NCBI GenBank assembly: GCA_948567375.1
Contig: OX419755.1
Coordinates: 26,862,517 to 26,926,516, forward strand
DNA from: Lunularia cruciata
Lineage: Eukaryota; Streptophyta; Marchantiopsida; Lunulariales; Lunulariaceae
Length of the DNA stretch: 64,000 bases
Direction: 5' to 3'
The translations under genes and the position numbers were made by a program. The notes beneath the pieces are model-generated. The model searched no databases, was not told where the DNA came from, and saw only the letters and a list, made by a program, of their open reading frames with translations. Shown piece after piece: positions 44,787 through 55,800 of this stretch; within the stretch, counting starts at the first letter, position 1, and the number at the start of each line of letters is the position of its first letter.

Positions 44787-45227
44787 GTAATCAGTACTTT
44801 CACACCACTCAAATCACACTCAATCAGATCAATACTTGATCTATCACTTAATAATTTGCCAACAATTGGGCACCTATTACAGTCAAGCTACATCCACTCT
44901 AGCTAAGAGACTCCATGTGATGCTCACCGGCTTTCTATCCACTCTAGCTAGGAACTTGAAGGCTGAACAACAAAGAAGTGAGCTCTCTAGAACTGCACTT
45001 CCAAGGTATACTCCTAATTTTGACCTAAGTCTCACCCCAATGGTACCACTAATGGTACACCCAAAGGTGCAAACGGTGCAAGTGACAATGGACCCCATCA
45101 TGCAGTTAGTACCCAAAACATTAAATCTGACCGTCGGAAAGTAGTCTATGAGTAATTGCCAAAATACCTCTAACTACTATCATTGTTACTCTAATGTCCA
45201 AGCAATGTGAAGCTACAAATAGTGTGA
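44787..45227 (-). repeat. 5' partial LTR of B
   Basis: Homologous to about 35997-36437, including GAAGCTACAAATAGTGTGA at its outer edge. It lacks the first about 95 bp (the TGTGGCAC start). The inner boundary reads TGATTACA on the minus strand, a plausible CA-type LTR end. Confidence 0.75.
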
Positions 45228-45640
45228 CAAATCCTTGCACTGTTTATGAAGCCATTGCTTGTGCTCAAAGAATAGCAAGGGTGCTTGGAGGAGGTGAAGG
45301 GGTAGTCTTGACTCAACACTATTGGGCTAAAACACCGCACTCTGGAAGACCAATTCTTATGAGATTGGGCAACATTTGGTTTCAAGACCGAGGAGCATGA
45401 CTACGCCAAAGAGAACAGGGATGGGTCAAAGAAAGGAGAGATGGAGTCCAATGAGGAGAAGGGGCTAGAGTAGAACAACAATGTTGCTATAATTACGGCC
45501 AAGTTGGACACATAGACATCAATTGTTGTACTTGTCTTCTTAGAGGCCCTTGTCCTCCATAGAAGTGACCTTTGAACAACATGGAGAGACAAATTAAAGA
45601 GGAAGATGATGAAATGACATTGGAAAACATAGATTTCTAG
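45228..45640 (+). pseudogene. Gag, C-terminal part with zinc knuckle (D)
   Basis: NPCTVYEAIACAQRIARVL resumes the frame interrupted at 35897. A knuckle CYNYGQVGHIDINC lies near 45480-45530, in which the second zinc-binding Cys is Tyr. The E copy keeps the Cys at the same place. EEDDEMTLENI precedes the stop near 45640. Confidence 0.8.
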
Positions 45641-46229
45641 TAAATGTACTCCATGGCCTTATTGGCTTGATGGAGAAGAGTAAAAGCGGAGGAAAGAAGA
45701 GGTCAAGTGTGCAAAGGTGGAGGAAGACAAAAACACAACTAATTATCATAAATACAGTCCTAACTGAAAATCAAGTGAAAGTATTGATAGACCCTGAAAC
45801 AACAAATAATTTCTTGTTTCACTCTATAACAATAAGATTGGAGATGAAACTAAAAAAGGATGAGAATGAAGAAGTAGATTTACCAAATGGTCAGAAAAAG
45901 AGGATTGAAACGTTGCCTACAAAGGTAACACTCTTGATAGGAGAGTATCATGAAGCAATTGAGTGATATGGTTAGCTTGGTATGATGCAATCTTAGGCAT
46001 GTTGTGGATGGGGCACTATAAGCACACGGTCAATTGGAGAAAGAAAGTAATGAGAACTAGCTAATTGAAGATCTTTGTAATTAAAGAAAAATCACAAAGG
46101 CAAGAACTACCTCTCTATGTCATAGGAACAACATATATTGGTAAGACAGATAGATCTTTCATGGGTCTAACAAGACAAGTATAGAGTGTGCAACTCAAAA
46201 GGACAGATTTGTGAGAAATTGAAAGTTAT
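45641..46229 (+). pseudogene. Aspartic protease (D)
   Basis: The open frame 45667-45966 carries KTQLIIINTVLTENQVKVLIDPETTNNFLF, written in family order: strand, then active site LIDP, where D-S/T-G is expected. SITIRLEMKLKKDENEEVDL and LIGEYHEAIE follow. Matching E at both sides of E's solo LTR confirms the homology. The missing Gly/Ser predicts inactivity. Confidence 0.78.
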
Positions 46230-47360
46230 GACCAATGAGTTTCACAATGTCTTTTTAGATGATTTACCCTTAAGATTACCACCAAAAAAGTGAGTAGATC
46301 ATAAATTTGAGATGCTTCCAAGGAAGACAACTCCTTGTAAGGCCCCATATAGACTATCATCTCATGAGTTGGAGGAGTTTAATGCTCACATCAAGGATAT
46401 GTTATAGAAAGGGTTTATCCAACCCAACGTATAACCATATGGGGCTCTTGTCTTGTTTGTGAAGAAGAAAGATGGGACAATGCGCATGTGCATTGACTAC
46501 CAAGAACTAAATCAACTAATGGTGAAGAATAAATACCCATTACCTTGCATGGATGATCTATAGATATAACTCAACGAGGCCAAGCATTTCATCAAATTTG
46601 ATCTATGGAGCAATTACAACCAAATCAAGATTGCAAAGAAAGATATACATAAAAATTGCCTTTCAAACAAGTTATGGTCACTTTGAGTACCTAGCACTGC
46701 CATTTGGCTTTATTAACATACCATCCACTTTCATGAGTTTGATAAATGACATATTTTATCCATACTTGGATAAAAATTTATTATTGTTTTCCTTGATGAT
46801 ATCTTATCTACAACAAGATCATGATGTAGCACAAGCAACATCTATAAGAATTCCTTTAGATTCTACAACAAAATATGATACTATTTGGCAAGGAGAAGAA
46901 GTGGATATGGTGAACAACACAAGAATTGGCCTTTCATAAATTGAAGATGCATTACTACATGCACCAATCTTGAAATAATTTGACCCAAAATGTCCAATCA
47001 AGTTGGCTATAGGTACATCAGGTGTTGCTATAAGATCAGTCCTACAATAGGAAAAGAATCAATGATGGTACCCAATTGTATATTTCTCTCAAAAACTATT
47101 ATTGTCAAAATGTAACTATCACACCACCAAATGAGAAGAGTAGATCACTGTCCTTGCAACCAAGCATTGGAAGCACTATCTTAGCATGAAAGCATTTGTA
47201 ATGGAGATAGACCACAAACCTCTAGTCTACCTTGAGACACAAAAATATCTATCTCATCAATAGATTTGAATGGTAGAGTGGAAACAATGGTTCAACATGA
47301 TGATCAAGCATGTGGAAGGCAAGAAGCAACTTGCAAATGCATTCACCTGAATACTTATGG
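46230..47360 (+). pseudogene. Reverse transcriptase and RNase H (D)
   Basis: RT blocks: [72 protein letters not shown], and the active site FLDDIL at 46789-46806. RNase H: KLAIGTSGVAIRSVLQ, IVYFSQKLLLSK, EIDHKPLVYL. There are several single-base indels, for example near 46655 and 46840. The order and wording match E. Confidence 0.88.
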
Positions 47361-47469
47361 CAAATAATCTGGTGGTAGAGGTCAAGATGAACCCAAAATT
47401 TTAGCCAAGGATTCTTGCTACTAGAAAAATTGTAGGAGCTCAACCATCCAAAGGTGTAACCATTACCCA

Positions 47470-48840
47470 AGGACTCACCTTTTATGATGGCAAGTTATGG
47501 ATCTTGGATGCTATAGATATAAGAATCGATATCCTAGCAAAATGTCATGATTCCACCATTGTAGGTCATGTTGGAGTGGACAAGACCTTAACAATCAAAT
47601 GCCATTACTATTGGCCCAAGATGAGCAACAATATGACAAAGTATGTTTGAAGTTGCCTACTCTATCAAAAAATAAGCTTATAATCAAGCACCCACATAAA
47701 CTCATTCAACCCCTCCCTACTCCTACATAACATTGGGAATAGGTAAGCATGGATCTGGTTTGTAAATTGCCCAAGATAACCTCAAGATTTGACTCCATCA
47801 TAATCTTTGTTGCCCAATAGGTAAGCATGGATCTAGTTTGTGAATTGCTCAAGATCACCTCAAGGTTTGACTCCATCATAGTCTTTGTTGATAAACTCAA
47901 AAAATTGATTCATATATGTCCTACCACCAAGAACATGTCTACTCCACAATTAACTCAATTGTACTTAGTTTTAGTCTCTTCTTATCATGGCTTATCTCGA
48001 GTGCTTATCATCGATAGAGGCACTCAATTCATTAGTTTGTTTTGGAGAACACTTTGGCATCTTCAAAACCAAATTGGCCATATCCATGGCTTAACATCAA
48101 CAAACCAATGGACAAACCATGTAGGCTAATTGCACTATTGAGGACATGCGCCATGGCTTCACCTTAGTGGAGCAGCAGAGGTAAGACACCTTACTTCCAC
48201 TAGTGGAATTTGCTGACAACAATGCAATGAATGCATCTACACAAGTCACACCATTCTTCCTCATGTATAAAGAGCATCCTTTCATACCTTGAGCTTGATG
48301 AAGATCCACCCAATGACTACCAAGATTGACATTGTCAACACTTTTGTTTCTAAAATCCAACATTGTGTGTAAAACACCAAGCATAGGTTGTAGATTGCCC
48401 AAAATTGATAGAAAAAATATGTAGATGCAGAATTGCTAGCACATGGAGTTCAGTGTTGGGGATCAAGTATGGTTATCCACAACCAACCTCACATTAGTTA
48501 GCCCTTGGAAGCTCAAACCTCATTTCATTGAGCCTTTTCCCATCCTTCATCAAATCGGGCGTAGTGGCCTATCACCTTGAGCTACTGCCATATATGAAGA
48601 TCTATTTAATATTCCATTGTTCCTTACTATGCAGATATGCACTCCAACCACCCCATTTTCCTTCTATATAAGAAGTTAAACCTTCTCCAACACTCCTTGA
48701 TGGCACAAAGGAATATGAAGTCAAATGTATTCTCCAAAAACACATCCATGGTACTTGCCATCTACGTGTGGAATATTTGGTACATTAGAAAGGGTACCCA
48801 TTGTATGAGGCAACATGGGAGCTAACAATCAACTTGACCC
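47470..48840 (+). pseudogene. Integrase with chromodomain (D)
   Basis: HHCC: HDSTIVGHVGVDKTL then CHYYWPKMS (about 47545-47630). The core has SMDLV with the first catalytic Asp inside a 78-bp tandem duplication (47738-47893) and VLIIDRGTQF for the second Asp near 48005-48030. The Glu block is lost near 48110. The C-terminal domain has VGDQVWLSTTNLTLV. A chromodomain lies at about 48706-48830: EYEVKCILQKHIHG, RVEYLVH*KGYPLYEATWE. It is one of the best-preserved chromodomains in the window. Confidence 0.88.
47738..47893 (+). repeat. 78-bp in-frame tandem duplication in D integrase
   Basis: AATAGGTAAGCATGGATCT starts at 47738 and again at 47816. The 78-bp period is 26 codons, and the copies differ at several positions. 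The unit contains the SMDLV block with the first catalytic Asp. Confidence 0.92.
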
Positions 48841-48898
48841 ATGCATCGATGTTAGTGCAATCTTTTGAGCAATAGCTTTGCAATGAGGATGCTACTTC

Positions 48899-48915
48899 TT
48901 AAAAGGGGGGAGGTT
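48899..48915 (+). promoter_or_regulatory. Polypurine tract of D
   Basis: TTAAAAGGGGGGAGGTT immediately precedes the 3' LTR start TGTAATACC at 48916. It is the expected plus-strand primer and is homologous to the tract of E (12590-12605). Confidence 0.93.
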
Positions 48916-50273
48916 TGTAATACCAATAGCTAGACATATTATCTAGAGGTAAAAATTAGCTTGATAACATCTAGAATGGTGTTATATATTATGTACTAAG
49001 TAGACTAGATAGAGGTGTCACCAAAAGAGTACTTACACCAATAGTGCAAGAGTAAGAAACACCTTATAAACTTCAAAGCCAATTTTGGAAGCCTAATGGA
49101 TGAATTAGGCCTTGAAACTAGAAAAAAATCCTACTTTTGTTGGAGAAAAGGCTAGCCTTAACCCTTGCCCCCACCACTATTTGTCTTATCAAGAGCTTTC
49201 CAAAGGTACTTCATCTATGCAATTCTAAACTTCCTACATGAAGATTCTCTAAAGATTCCCTTTGGTCAAACCTATTTGACCAACTAGATAGGACAAGGAC
49301 CAATATGTCATCCATCCATATAACTACTCTAATGGTGGAGCTCACTTACATGTTACCATTGTAATACCAATAGCTAAACGTATGATCTAGAGATGAAATT
49401 TGGTTTGGTAACATCTTGGAGGATATTATACATGATGGAATAAGTAGATCATATAGAGGTATCACCAAAAGAGTACTTCTACTAATAGGCCAAAAACCAA
49501 AACATGCTTGAAGACTTTAGAATCAATTGCTAGACATATGATCTAAAGGTAGAATTTGAGTTGGTGACATCTGGAAGGATGGTACACATAATGGGCAAAG
49601 TAGATCAGGAAGAGGTATCACCAAAAGAGCACTTCTTCTAATAGGGAAAAAACAAAAATAGGCCTGAAAACTTTAGAGGCAATTTCAAAGGTTAAATGAA
49701 TGAATAAGGCCTCAAAAATATGCAGACCCCCCCCCCCCCCCTAAATGGAGGAAAGGCTGGCCTTCCCTCCCCCATGGTTTGTCTCACCAAGAACTTTCCA
49801 ATGGTACCTCACCCATGTGATTATGAGATTCCTATATGAAGATTCCCTAAAATATTCTCTTTAGTCAAAGCCTGTTTGGCCAACCAGATGGGACTAGGAT
49901 GAACATGTCACCCGTTCAAGCATTTAATCTAAGGATGGAGCTTGTTGTTAGGTCACCTATCCATGTACTTAATCCTATGGTGGAGCATCCTTGGAAGAGA
50001 TCTTCTTTGGCTCTATAATAAAAAGGTGCTCCCTTGGAGCACCAAAGTTTGAGTGTGAAATCTGTGTTTTCTGTTTTGTGTTTCTTTGTTATCCTCAGAA
50101 TATTACACCAATCTATGTATCTGGTCCAAGAGTGGAACTTCTTTTGAGTTGATCTTCTTTGCTATATAATAAAGACAAGGTGCTCCTTTGGAGCATTAGA
50201 GTATTGAGTGTGAAGCTTGTGTTTCTTCTCTTGTGTTTCTCTTGGGGGTTTCTCCTATCCTCAAAATATTACA
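48916..50273 (+). repeat. 3' LTR of D, interrupted by a solo LTR
   Basis: 48916-49359 is the first part, and 50108-50273 the end (CCAATCTATG ... CAAAATATTACA) with the TATA box CTATATAATAAAG near 50162. The interruption lies exactly between TTACCAT and CCAATCT of the LTR consensus. Confidence 0.9.
49360..50107 (+). repeat. Solo LTR (D/E family) with internal partial duplication and C-run
   Basis: The 748 bp run from TGTAATACCAATAGC to CAGAATATTACA. The first about 165 bp are repeated in degenerate form from about 49530 (TAGACATATGATCTAAAGG), making the LTR longer than its relatives. A run of about 14 C starts near 49728. CCAAT at 50108-50112 and CCAT at 49356-49359 suggest a target duplication with one base lost. 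Confidence 0.85.
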
Positions 50274-50278
50274 ATATG

Positions 50279-51155
50279 ATGGTTATGATTGTATAAGAGT
50301 GTTCTCTAAAGTCATTGATATGATTTTGTTATAAGATGATGTGTATGAATCATTGTGAGGTTTGATAATGTATAGATTTTGTGTCTAGGTCATCATCCTT
50401 ACTCTTCACATGAGATCACTCCACTCCAATTGAATTCCCATGAGGGAGCTCTTTATGCATTTGTGGTCCATGAGAACACTCCCCATGAGAGTTTTTCTAT
50501 GGAAGTTGAGCCCCTTACTCTACCTAGAGAGACTTATGTGTCTATACCTGTAGAGGCTTCCCTAGTTGAGACAAGACAAGAGGACTTTTTTCCTAAGCAA
50601 CGTAGACTAGGTGAGTATGAGTTTAGGTTGAGTGCTCATGAGAGTAGACTAGGAGCGAGGGAAGAGCGATTGTGGCTTGAAGAGCATATTCTTGTGAAGG
50701 GAGACAAGACTAGCCAAGCAAAAGATGCACTTATATGGTAAGGAGAGTATTATTCATGGGAGGTTAGCACAATTAATTAGTGCTATTAGAGAGAGGGAGA
50801 GAGAAGGAGGTTGACAATTGCAAAGTTGGATAGCCTTATTGGTGAAAGCATTGAGAGGATTGATGAGTTGGATAGACTTGTGAGAGAAGAGGGAGTTAAT
50901 GGGTGAGGGATATGGAATTCAAGAAATTTTTTATTTGAGAGAGTTTGCCATTATTATGGAGCTATTGGAAAGTACCTAAAGAAATATAAATGATACGAAA
51001 ACTTTGCAAGATTCTCTATATGAGGAGGCTTACATATGAGGATGTTTGTGAGGAAGCAACTACATGGTTGGAGGGGGAGATGTTATACTTCCTTGGGCAA
51101 TTCCCTCACATTGATGTGGGTACTTAGATAATAGAGAGCATACATGGTGGGGTAG
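50279..51155 (+). pseudogene. X-plus, middle part: coiled-coil coding remnant
   Basis: The open frame 50379-50741 has ENTPHESFSMEVEPLTL and a charged helix EFRLSAHESRLGAREERLWL. In other frames, LDSLIGESIERIDELDRLV follows near 50822-50880. This corresponds to the GA-rich coiled-coil region of X-minus at 18561-19039. The family is unknown. Confidence 0.5.
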
Positions 51156-51751
51156 TGTAATACCAATATAGACATATTATCTAGAGGTGAAAATTGGCTT
51201 AGTATTATCTAGAAGGATGTTATATATAATGGAGAAAGTAGATTAGATAAACATATCACCAAAAGAGTACTTCTATTAATAAGATAGAAGCCAAAAATTG
51301 CTTGAAAATTTTAGAGCCAATTTTGGAAGCCTGAACAAAAGAATTAGGCCTTGAAAATGTGCAAGTGCAGTCCTTTCCAAGAGAAACAACAAACTTCTTT
51401 CCCCCTTGTTTGTCTCAGCAAGAGCTTTCTAATAGTACCTCACCCATGAGATTCTAAGATTCTTACAAGAAGATTCTCTAAATATTCCCTTTGGTCAAAG
51501 CTTGTTTGACCAATCAGATAGGACAAGAACCAACATGTCACCCATGCATGCAACTAATCTAAGGGTAGAGCTTGCTGACATGTACCAATCCATGTATCTG
51601 AGCCAAAGGTGGAGCTTCCTTTGAAGGAATCCTCTTTGTTATATAATGAAGACAAGGTGCTCCTTTGTGGCATCAGAGTTTTGAGTGTGAAGCTTTGTGT
51701 TTCTTCTTTTGGCTTTTCTCTTGGGGGTTCTCTTGTCCTCAAAACATTATA
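51156..51751 (+). repeat. Solo LTR (D/E family) with TSD GGTAG
   Basis: TGTAATACCAATATAG to CAAAACATTATA, 596 bp, flanked by GGTAG at 51151-51155 and 51752-51756. TTATATAATGAAG near 51638 is the TATA box. It interrupts X-plus. Confidence 0.95.
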
Positions 51752-51756
51752 GGTAG

Positions 51757-52430
51757 GGTTTAGAGATCATAGGGTTAGATCTTATAAAGGTTCATTCTCT
51801 CACTATGTTTTGTATATGGGCACTCATACCCCAAGTGGTATCCATTGTGAGACTAGAGCTACTACTACCACTATTGAATTGAGAGATTGCAGATATTATG
51901 AGACTAGAGCTACTTAGACTTCATCTTCTAACCCAATTGGGAGAGCTACTTGTGGAAGTCAAACTTTGTTGACTCTCATAAGCAAGCCTAGTGAAGAGCC
52001 TTATTTGCATATAGGAGAAGACATTGTATCTTGGAGATCTCGCACAAGTGATGATATGGCCACCTCTTTGTGCTTTTATGGTACTACACGTGAGTTCCTT
52101 TGACTTCAAGGGAGGAAATAATTATTGTGGGATGAAGTCTTGAGTCTCACTAATCTTAGAGAGAGGATGAGCATGTGTATAGTATTCATCCCATATCCAC
52201 TTTTGGACATAGATTTGAGAAGGAGGATTATAGGATTGGACTTGCGTTGTCTTCTTGACTTGAGAGCCCCTACTAGACTTATATTACCTCCATTCTTGGA
52301 GTGGTATGCAAAGACCAGTACAAGAGGATGACAATATTACAAAGCTAGTACTTCTTTATGGTATATCCCACATCCTGGTATGAAGGAGTTCATGGAGTAT
52401 TGCATTGCATACTTTGAGGTTATTGCATCA
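51757..52430 (+). pseudogene. X-plus, 3' part: unknown protein-like sequence
   Basis: Frames after the solo LTR contain YETRAT, GEDIVSWRSRTSDDMATSLC, LWDEVLSLTNLRERMS, then LEWYAKTSTRG and KASTSLWYIPHPGMKEFMEY with CIAYFEVI. The last match is to X-minus at 11460-11560. Similarity ends at about 52430, while X-minus continues about 60 codons, so X-plus is truncated there. There are several stops. Confidence 0.5.
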
Positions 52431-52749
52431 CTACTCATCTCTAATTTGCAAATTCCACTCCAGTTGGATCTCTTTGCATCACTGGCTCTTTCATTCCTTG
52501 CTTGCTACACTCAGAGACATGAGAGATGCACTTTCCACTCCAAATCATTTCATTTCACATAGCATTCATTTCTCTAATTGGAATCCTCTTAAAGCTACTA
52601 CTTTTCTTAGTTCTCTGGACACAAGTAACCATTCTCGAATAAGGAGTTCTCTCATTCTAACTCAAAGTTCAAAGTTGTCAAATGTGGGAGGATTCATGTC
52701 TCGTCTATGGGATGTCAAACTCATTTTAAATCCAAATTCCTTTCATTTG

Positions 52750-52779
52750 GACATGTCATCAAAGTCTTGATGACATGTC
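52750..52779. repeat. 13-bp perfect hairpin near the end of the X-plus flank
   Basis: GACATGTCATCAA (52750-52762), loop AGTC, and the exact reverse complement (52767-52779). It lies about 50 bp before the CpG-retaining stretch. No function is evident. Confidence 0.85.
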
Positions 52780-52829
52780 ACCATGCCACATAGGCGACAT
52801 AAGTCACCTCTGACAAAAATTAATAGCTA

Positions 52830-55800
52830 AATGAAAATGATTAATAGTAACGGGACCGTGGGATTCCGCTGTAAAACTCCACGCGTCACCTTTTGGATCT
52901 CCCGTCGATAATTTACAATGACCGGCCCACTCCCCTAATAATCTTAAATACCTTTCACCCGTACTAAATTACCTTTTTTGTTACCTTAATGTTACCTTTT
53001 TTTCTCCCTCTTGTACGGATTGATGGGGTTTTCCCATCCTTCATTTTTCCTACGCAGTAACCTTTTTCACCTTACTAAATTTGGAAATCTCCTATACTCA
53101 TTTGTATAGGATATTTACATGAGATGACAAAACTATTCTTTAAATGCCGGATTGGATTAACCAGAGCCTTCAGTACCCATAAGTTTATTATAAAGAATTT
53201 TATAGTATTTTGTGAAAGTGTTACCGGGTACGCAGCAAGGGGTACCTACGATTTACGGGAAAATGTTTGTAGTTGTAGGAAATTCTACAGGTAGTTTAAA
53301 ACAAAAGGGTTACATTAATGAATTTAAATTCGCCTACAAATTTTGCCTTAAAAATGCTTTGCATGAAATTGTAATTTGTTATGGCAGCATTCAGAAATTA
53401 ACTCAATTATTTCTATAGGTACCCGTTAATATTTTTATGGTAAAGGGAGTCTATCAGTAGAAAAAAATATAAAATCTGCAACTGGAACCCCACAATCTTT
53501 AGTGGCCCTTACAATTTTAATTTTAAGGGTCCTTAGAAACCCTAGAAAAGATTCGGCCAAAACTTCTGCATATTTAGTTTTACGGGGTCAAAAGTCGCGG
53601 GTCAAAATTTTCTTTAAACTAGAGTCAAATAAGCACGCATTCCGGTCCCTTTCACAACATGTGCTTCCTTTGTGTCGGATCGTTCAAATCGGTCGTGAGG
53701 AGGTCATGCAGTCATTCAAACGCTTAACTCTTCCTTCTATAGTTTATAGTTATTGAAATCTGGAGACGGGCTGTGAAATTTCTCATTGATTCCGTGATCA
53801 AATAAAGTGGTTCGCAAAGTCTCTACACGTTAACACGCATTAGAAAGTGAATATTTTGCACGTGTGGGTTTGACAATATCTTATAAACATAACCACAAAA
53901 CATATTTTGGAAAATTTATAATGAATTTGTGCAAGAAACTCATCATTCACCAGAACGAACTCCTGATTGGGAGCAAATTGATCAACACCGTTCGTACCTT
54001 GTGATCTACTATTATTTATCATATTTCCCTAAACATACCCCTCGTACCCGCGAGTTTAATACCCATTTAATTTACATCACGTCCCTTATTTCACGATTTA
54101 GAGAAAATCTCACTTTTAGTTTGCGAACTACGTGAATGTAGTGCGTGCGATTTTAAAGCTCTACAAGTAAAGTTATTACCTCTTTTAATTCTTGATGATG
54201 CCCTGCCGTAGTACTGTTGCACTACCGGGATCATTTTCCGTTAAAATGTCAAATGAAAGCTTGTACTTTTTCTATAGTTGCCTTGCAGATTCCTGTACTT
54301 TGCTTGTCGGGGTCAAAGGGAACTACTTAAATAATTATGGTTTTTCTAGAATATTTGATTGGAGTTAATTTTGGCTTTTAAAGGTTACATGTGAATATTT
54401 TTAAACAACAAAGTAACCATAAGAAGGGGGAGGGGTGGGACGAAGGATGGGAAGAACCCACCAAACAATACAAGGGTGAGACAAAATAGATAAAATGGGC
54501 CTAAGTTCCAATAGAGTAGATTTGAGAAGTTTGCACTATTACACCTAAGATATCCAAGTTATGCAAGTCAGTCTGTCAACAAAGAAGTTTATGAAGAAAC
54601 ATCATCTAGTGTGATTGTTCTCCAATGGATTACACCAACCATTGCACTCAATAGAACAATGGACACACATTATCTAAAATATACTAGAAAGCATGAGAGT
54701 GAGAGTGATACCCACGGCGCTTAACATGATAAGCTCTCTTGCACTCCTTGACAAATGTGTCGATTGTTGTGTTCATCGCTCCACATAACTCCAATGTTAG
54801 AGGAACAAAGAGGTGACCTTGCTACATACCTCTATACTTGGAGACCTTGCGAGTTGTTGTTGCATTTGCTGCCAATCAGGGGGATGGGTAATCACTCCTT
54901 CTAAAATTGTATCACGCATAGGGTCTGTAACCACCACATCCGCTACTATCATCTGATCATCTCGGTCCAAGTATAAATCTGCCCTGATATATATTGTCTG
55001 CAAAATATACAAACGCTCTCTCCAAGTCAAGTATCCACTCTCTTGTGCCATAGTAAACACTATGTTCCTAATAGCATCACGGTTGCCATAATAAACATTA
55101 TGTCCCTAACAGAACCATGGGTAACTATCTAAAGTAACCTTTTATTAGAATTAGGGGACTTCCCCCAATACATTCCCTATGGTGCAATCAATTTTCTCAT
55201 TGGCACTATCTTTTCCTTCACTAAACCATGGATTGTACTACATAGAATTATGTCTATATAAGGGGGTTTCACTTAAAGGTTCTCGGTAAACGTAAAATAA
55301 AATAACAAGACATTTAAAGGGTGTATCTAGATCTTCCATGAAAAATTCTGTAACCCTTTAACAGGTCACGTTTTTCATGACCCATATGTATTTACGGGAG
55401 GTACAGTAGTCCATAATGACCGAAAAAACCAGGCCTAAGTTTGTAACTTATGAAAAAAAGACTCAAACCCTAAATCTTTATGAGATCGTTCATACATATT
55501 CATGTTTCGGCATACTGGACCTCTTGTAAGAGATACGGGAAGTTTACAGGATCAACCTACCTCCCGTCATTTCCAGAAGTGAAGACCCCCCTAGTTATGT
55601 ATGTATAGTACTAAGAACATGGTCAAAATTTTCCATGGTGGTTAAAGTTTAATTAACTGAGAATGCAATTTTCCCTTGATAGTTGAAGAGAGTCTATCCT
55701 TGGATATCTACTGTCAACGACCGTCCAAATCACTCACTTCAATGCGAGTGTTTTGGACAAAGTGAACTTCACAGACTTCTTACTAATTAATTTGAGTAAA

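Larger units (their letters stand above)
35898..45227 (-). mobile_element. Element B: Ty3/gypsy element encoding a C5 DNA methyltransferase and a PHD finger
   Basis: The minus-strand order is partial LTR (45227-44787), leader, gag with two zinc knuckles, protease, C5 methyltransferase, linker, RT, RNase H, integrase, PHD finger, polypurine-like tract, full LTR (36533-35997) and a further LTR start (35996-35898). It interrupts D's gag between VQN and NPCT. The candidate target duplication is AAAAT (35893-35897) and CAAAT (45228-45232). All frames contain stops or shifts. Its sister copy is element A. No primer site of the initiator-Met type is seen beside the 5' partial LTR. Confidence 0.9.
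34011..50273 (+). mobile_element. Element D: chromovirus of the E family, hosting element B
   Basis: The 5' LTR is 34011-34610, the primer site 34612-34623, gag 34800-35897 resuming at 45233, then protease, RT, RNase H, integrase, chromodomain, a polypurine tract at 48899-48915 and a 3' LTR at 48916-50273. The flanks ATATA (34006-34010) and ATATG (50274-50278) are a 4/5 target duplication. The internal region is split by element B and the 3' LTR by a solo LTR. The element inserted into X-plus. Confidence 0.92.

Noticed and set aside
48097-48402. Minus-strand 101-codon frame, with similar text on the plus strand at 13038-13374
   Set aside because: Antisense shadows of the integrase regions of D and E. 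The similarity reflects the shared element, not a gene on that strand.
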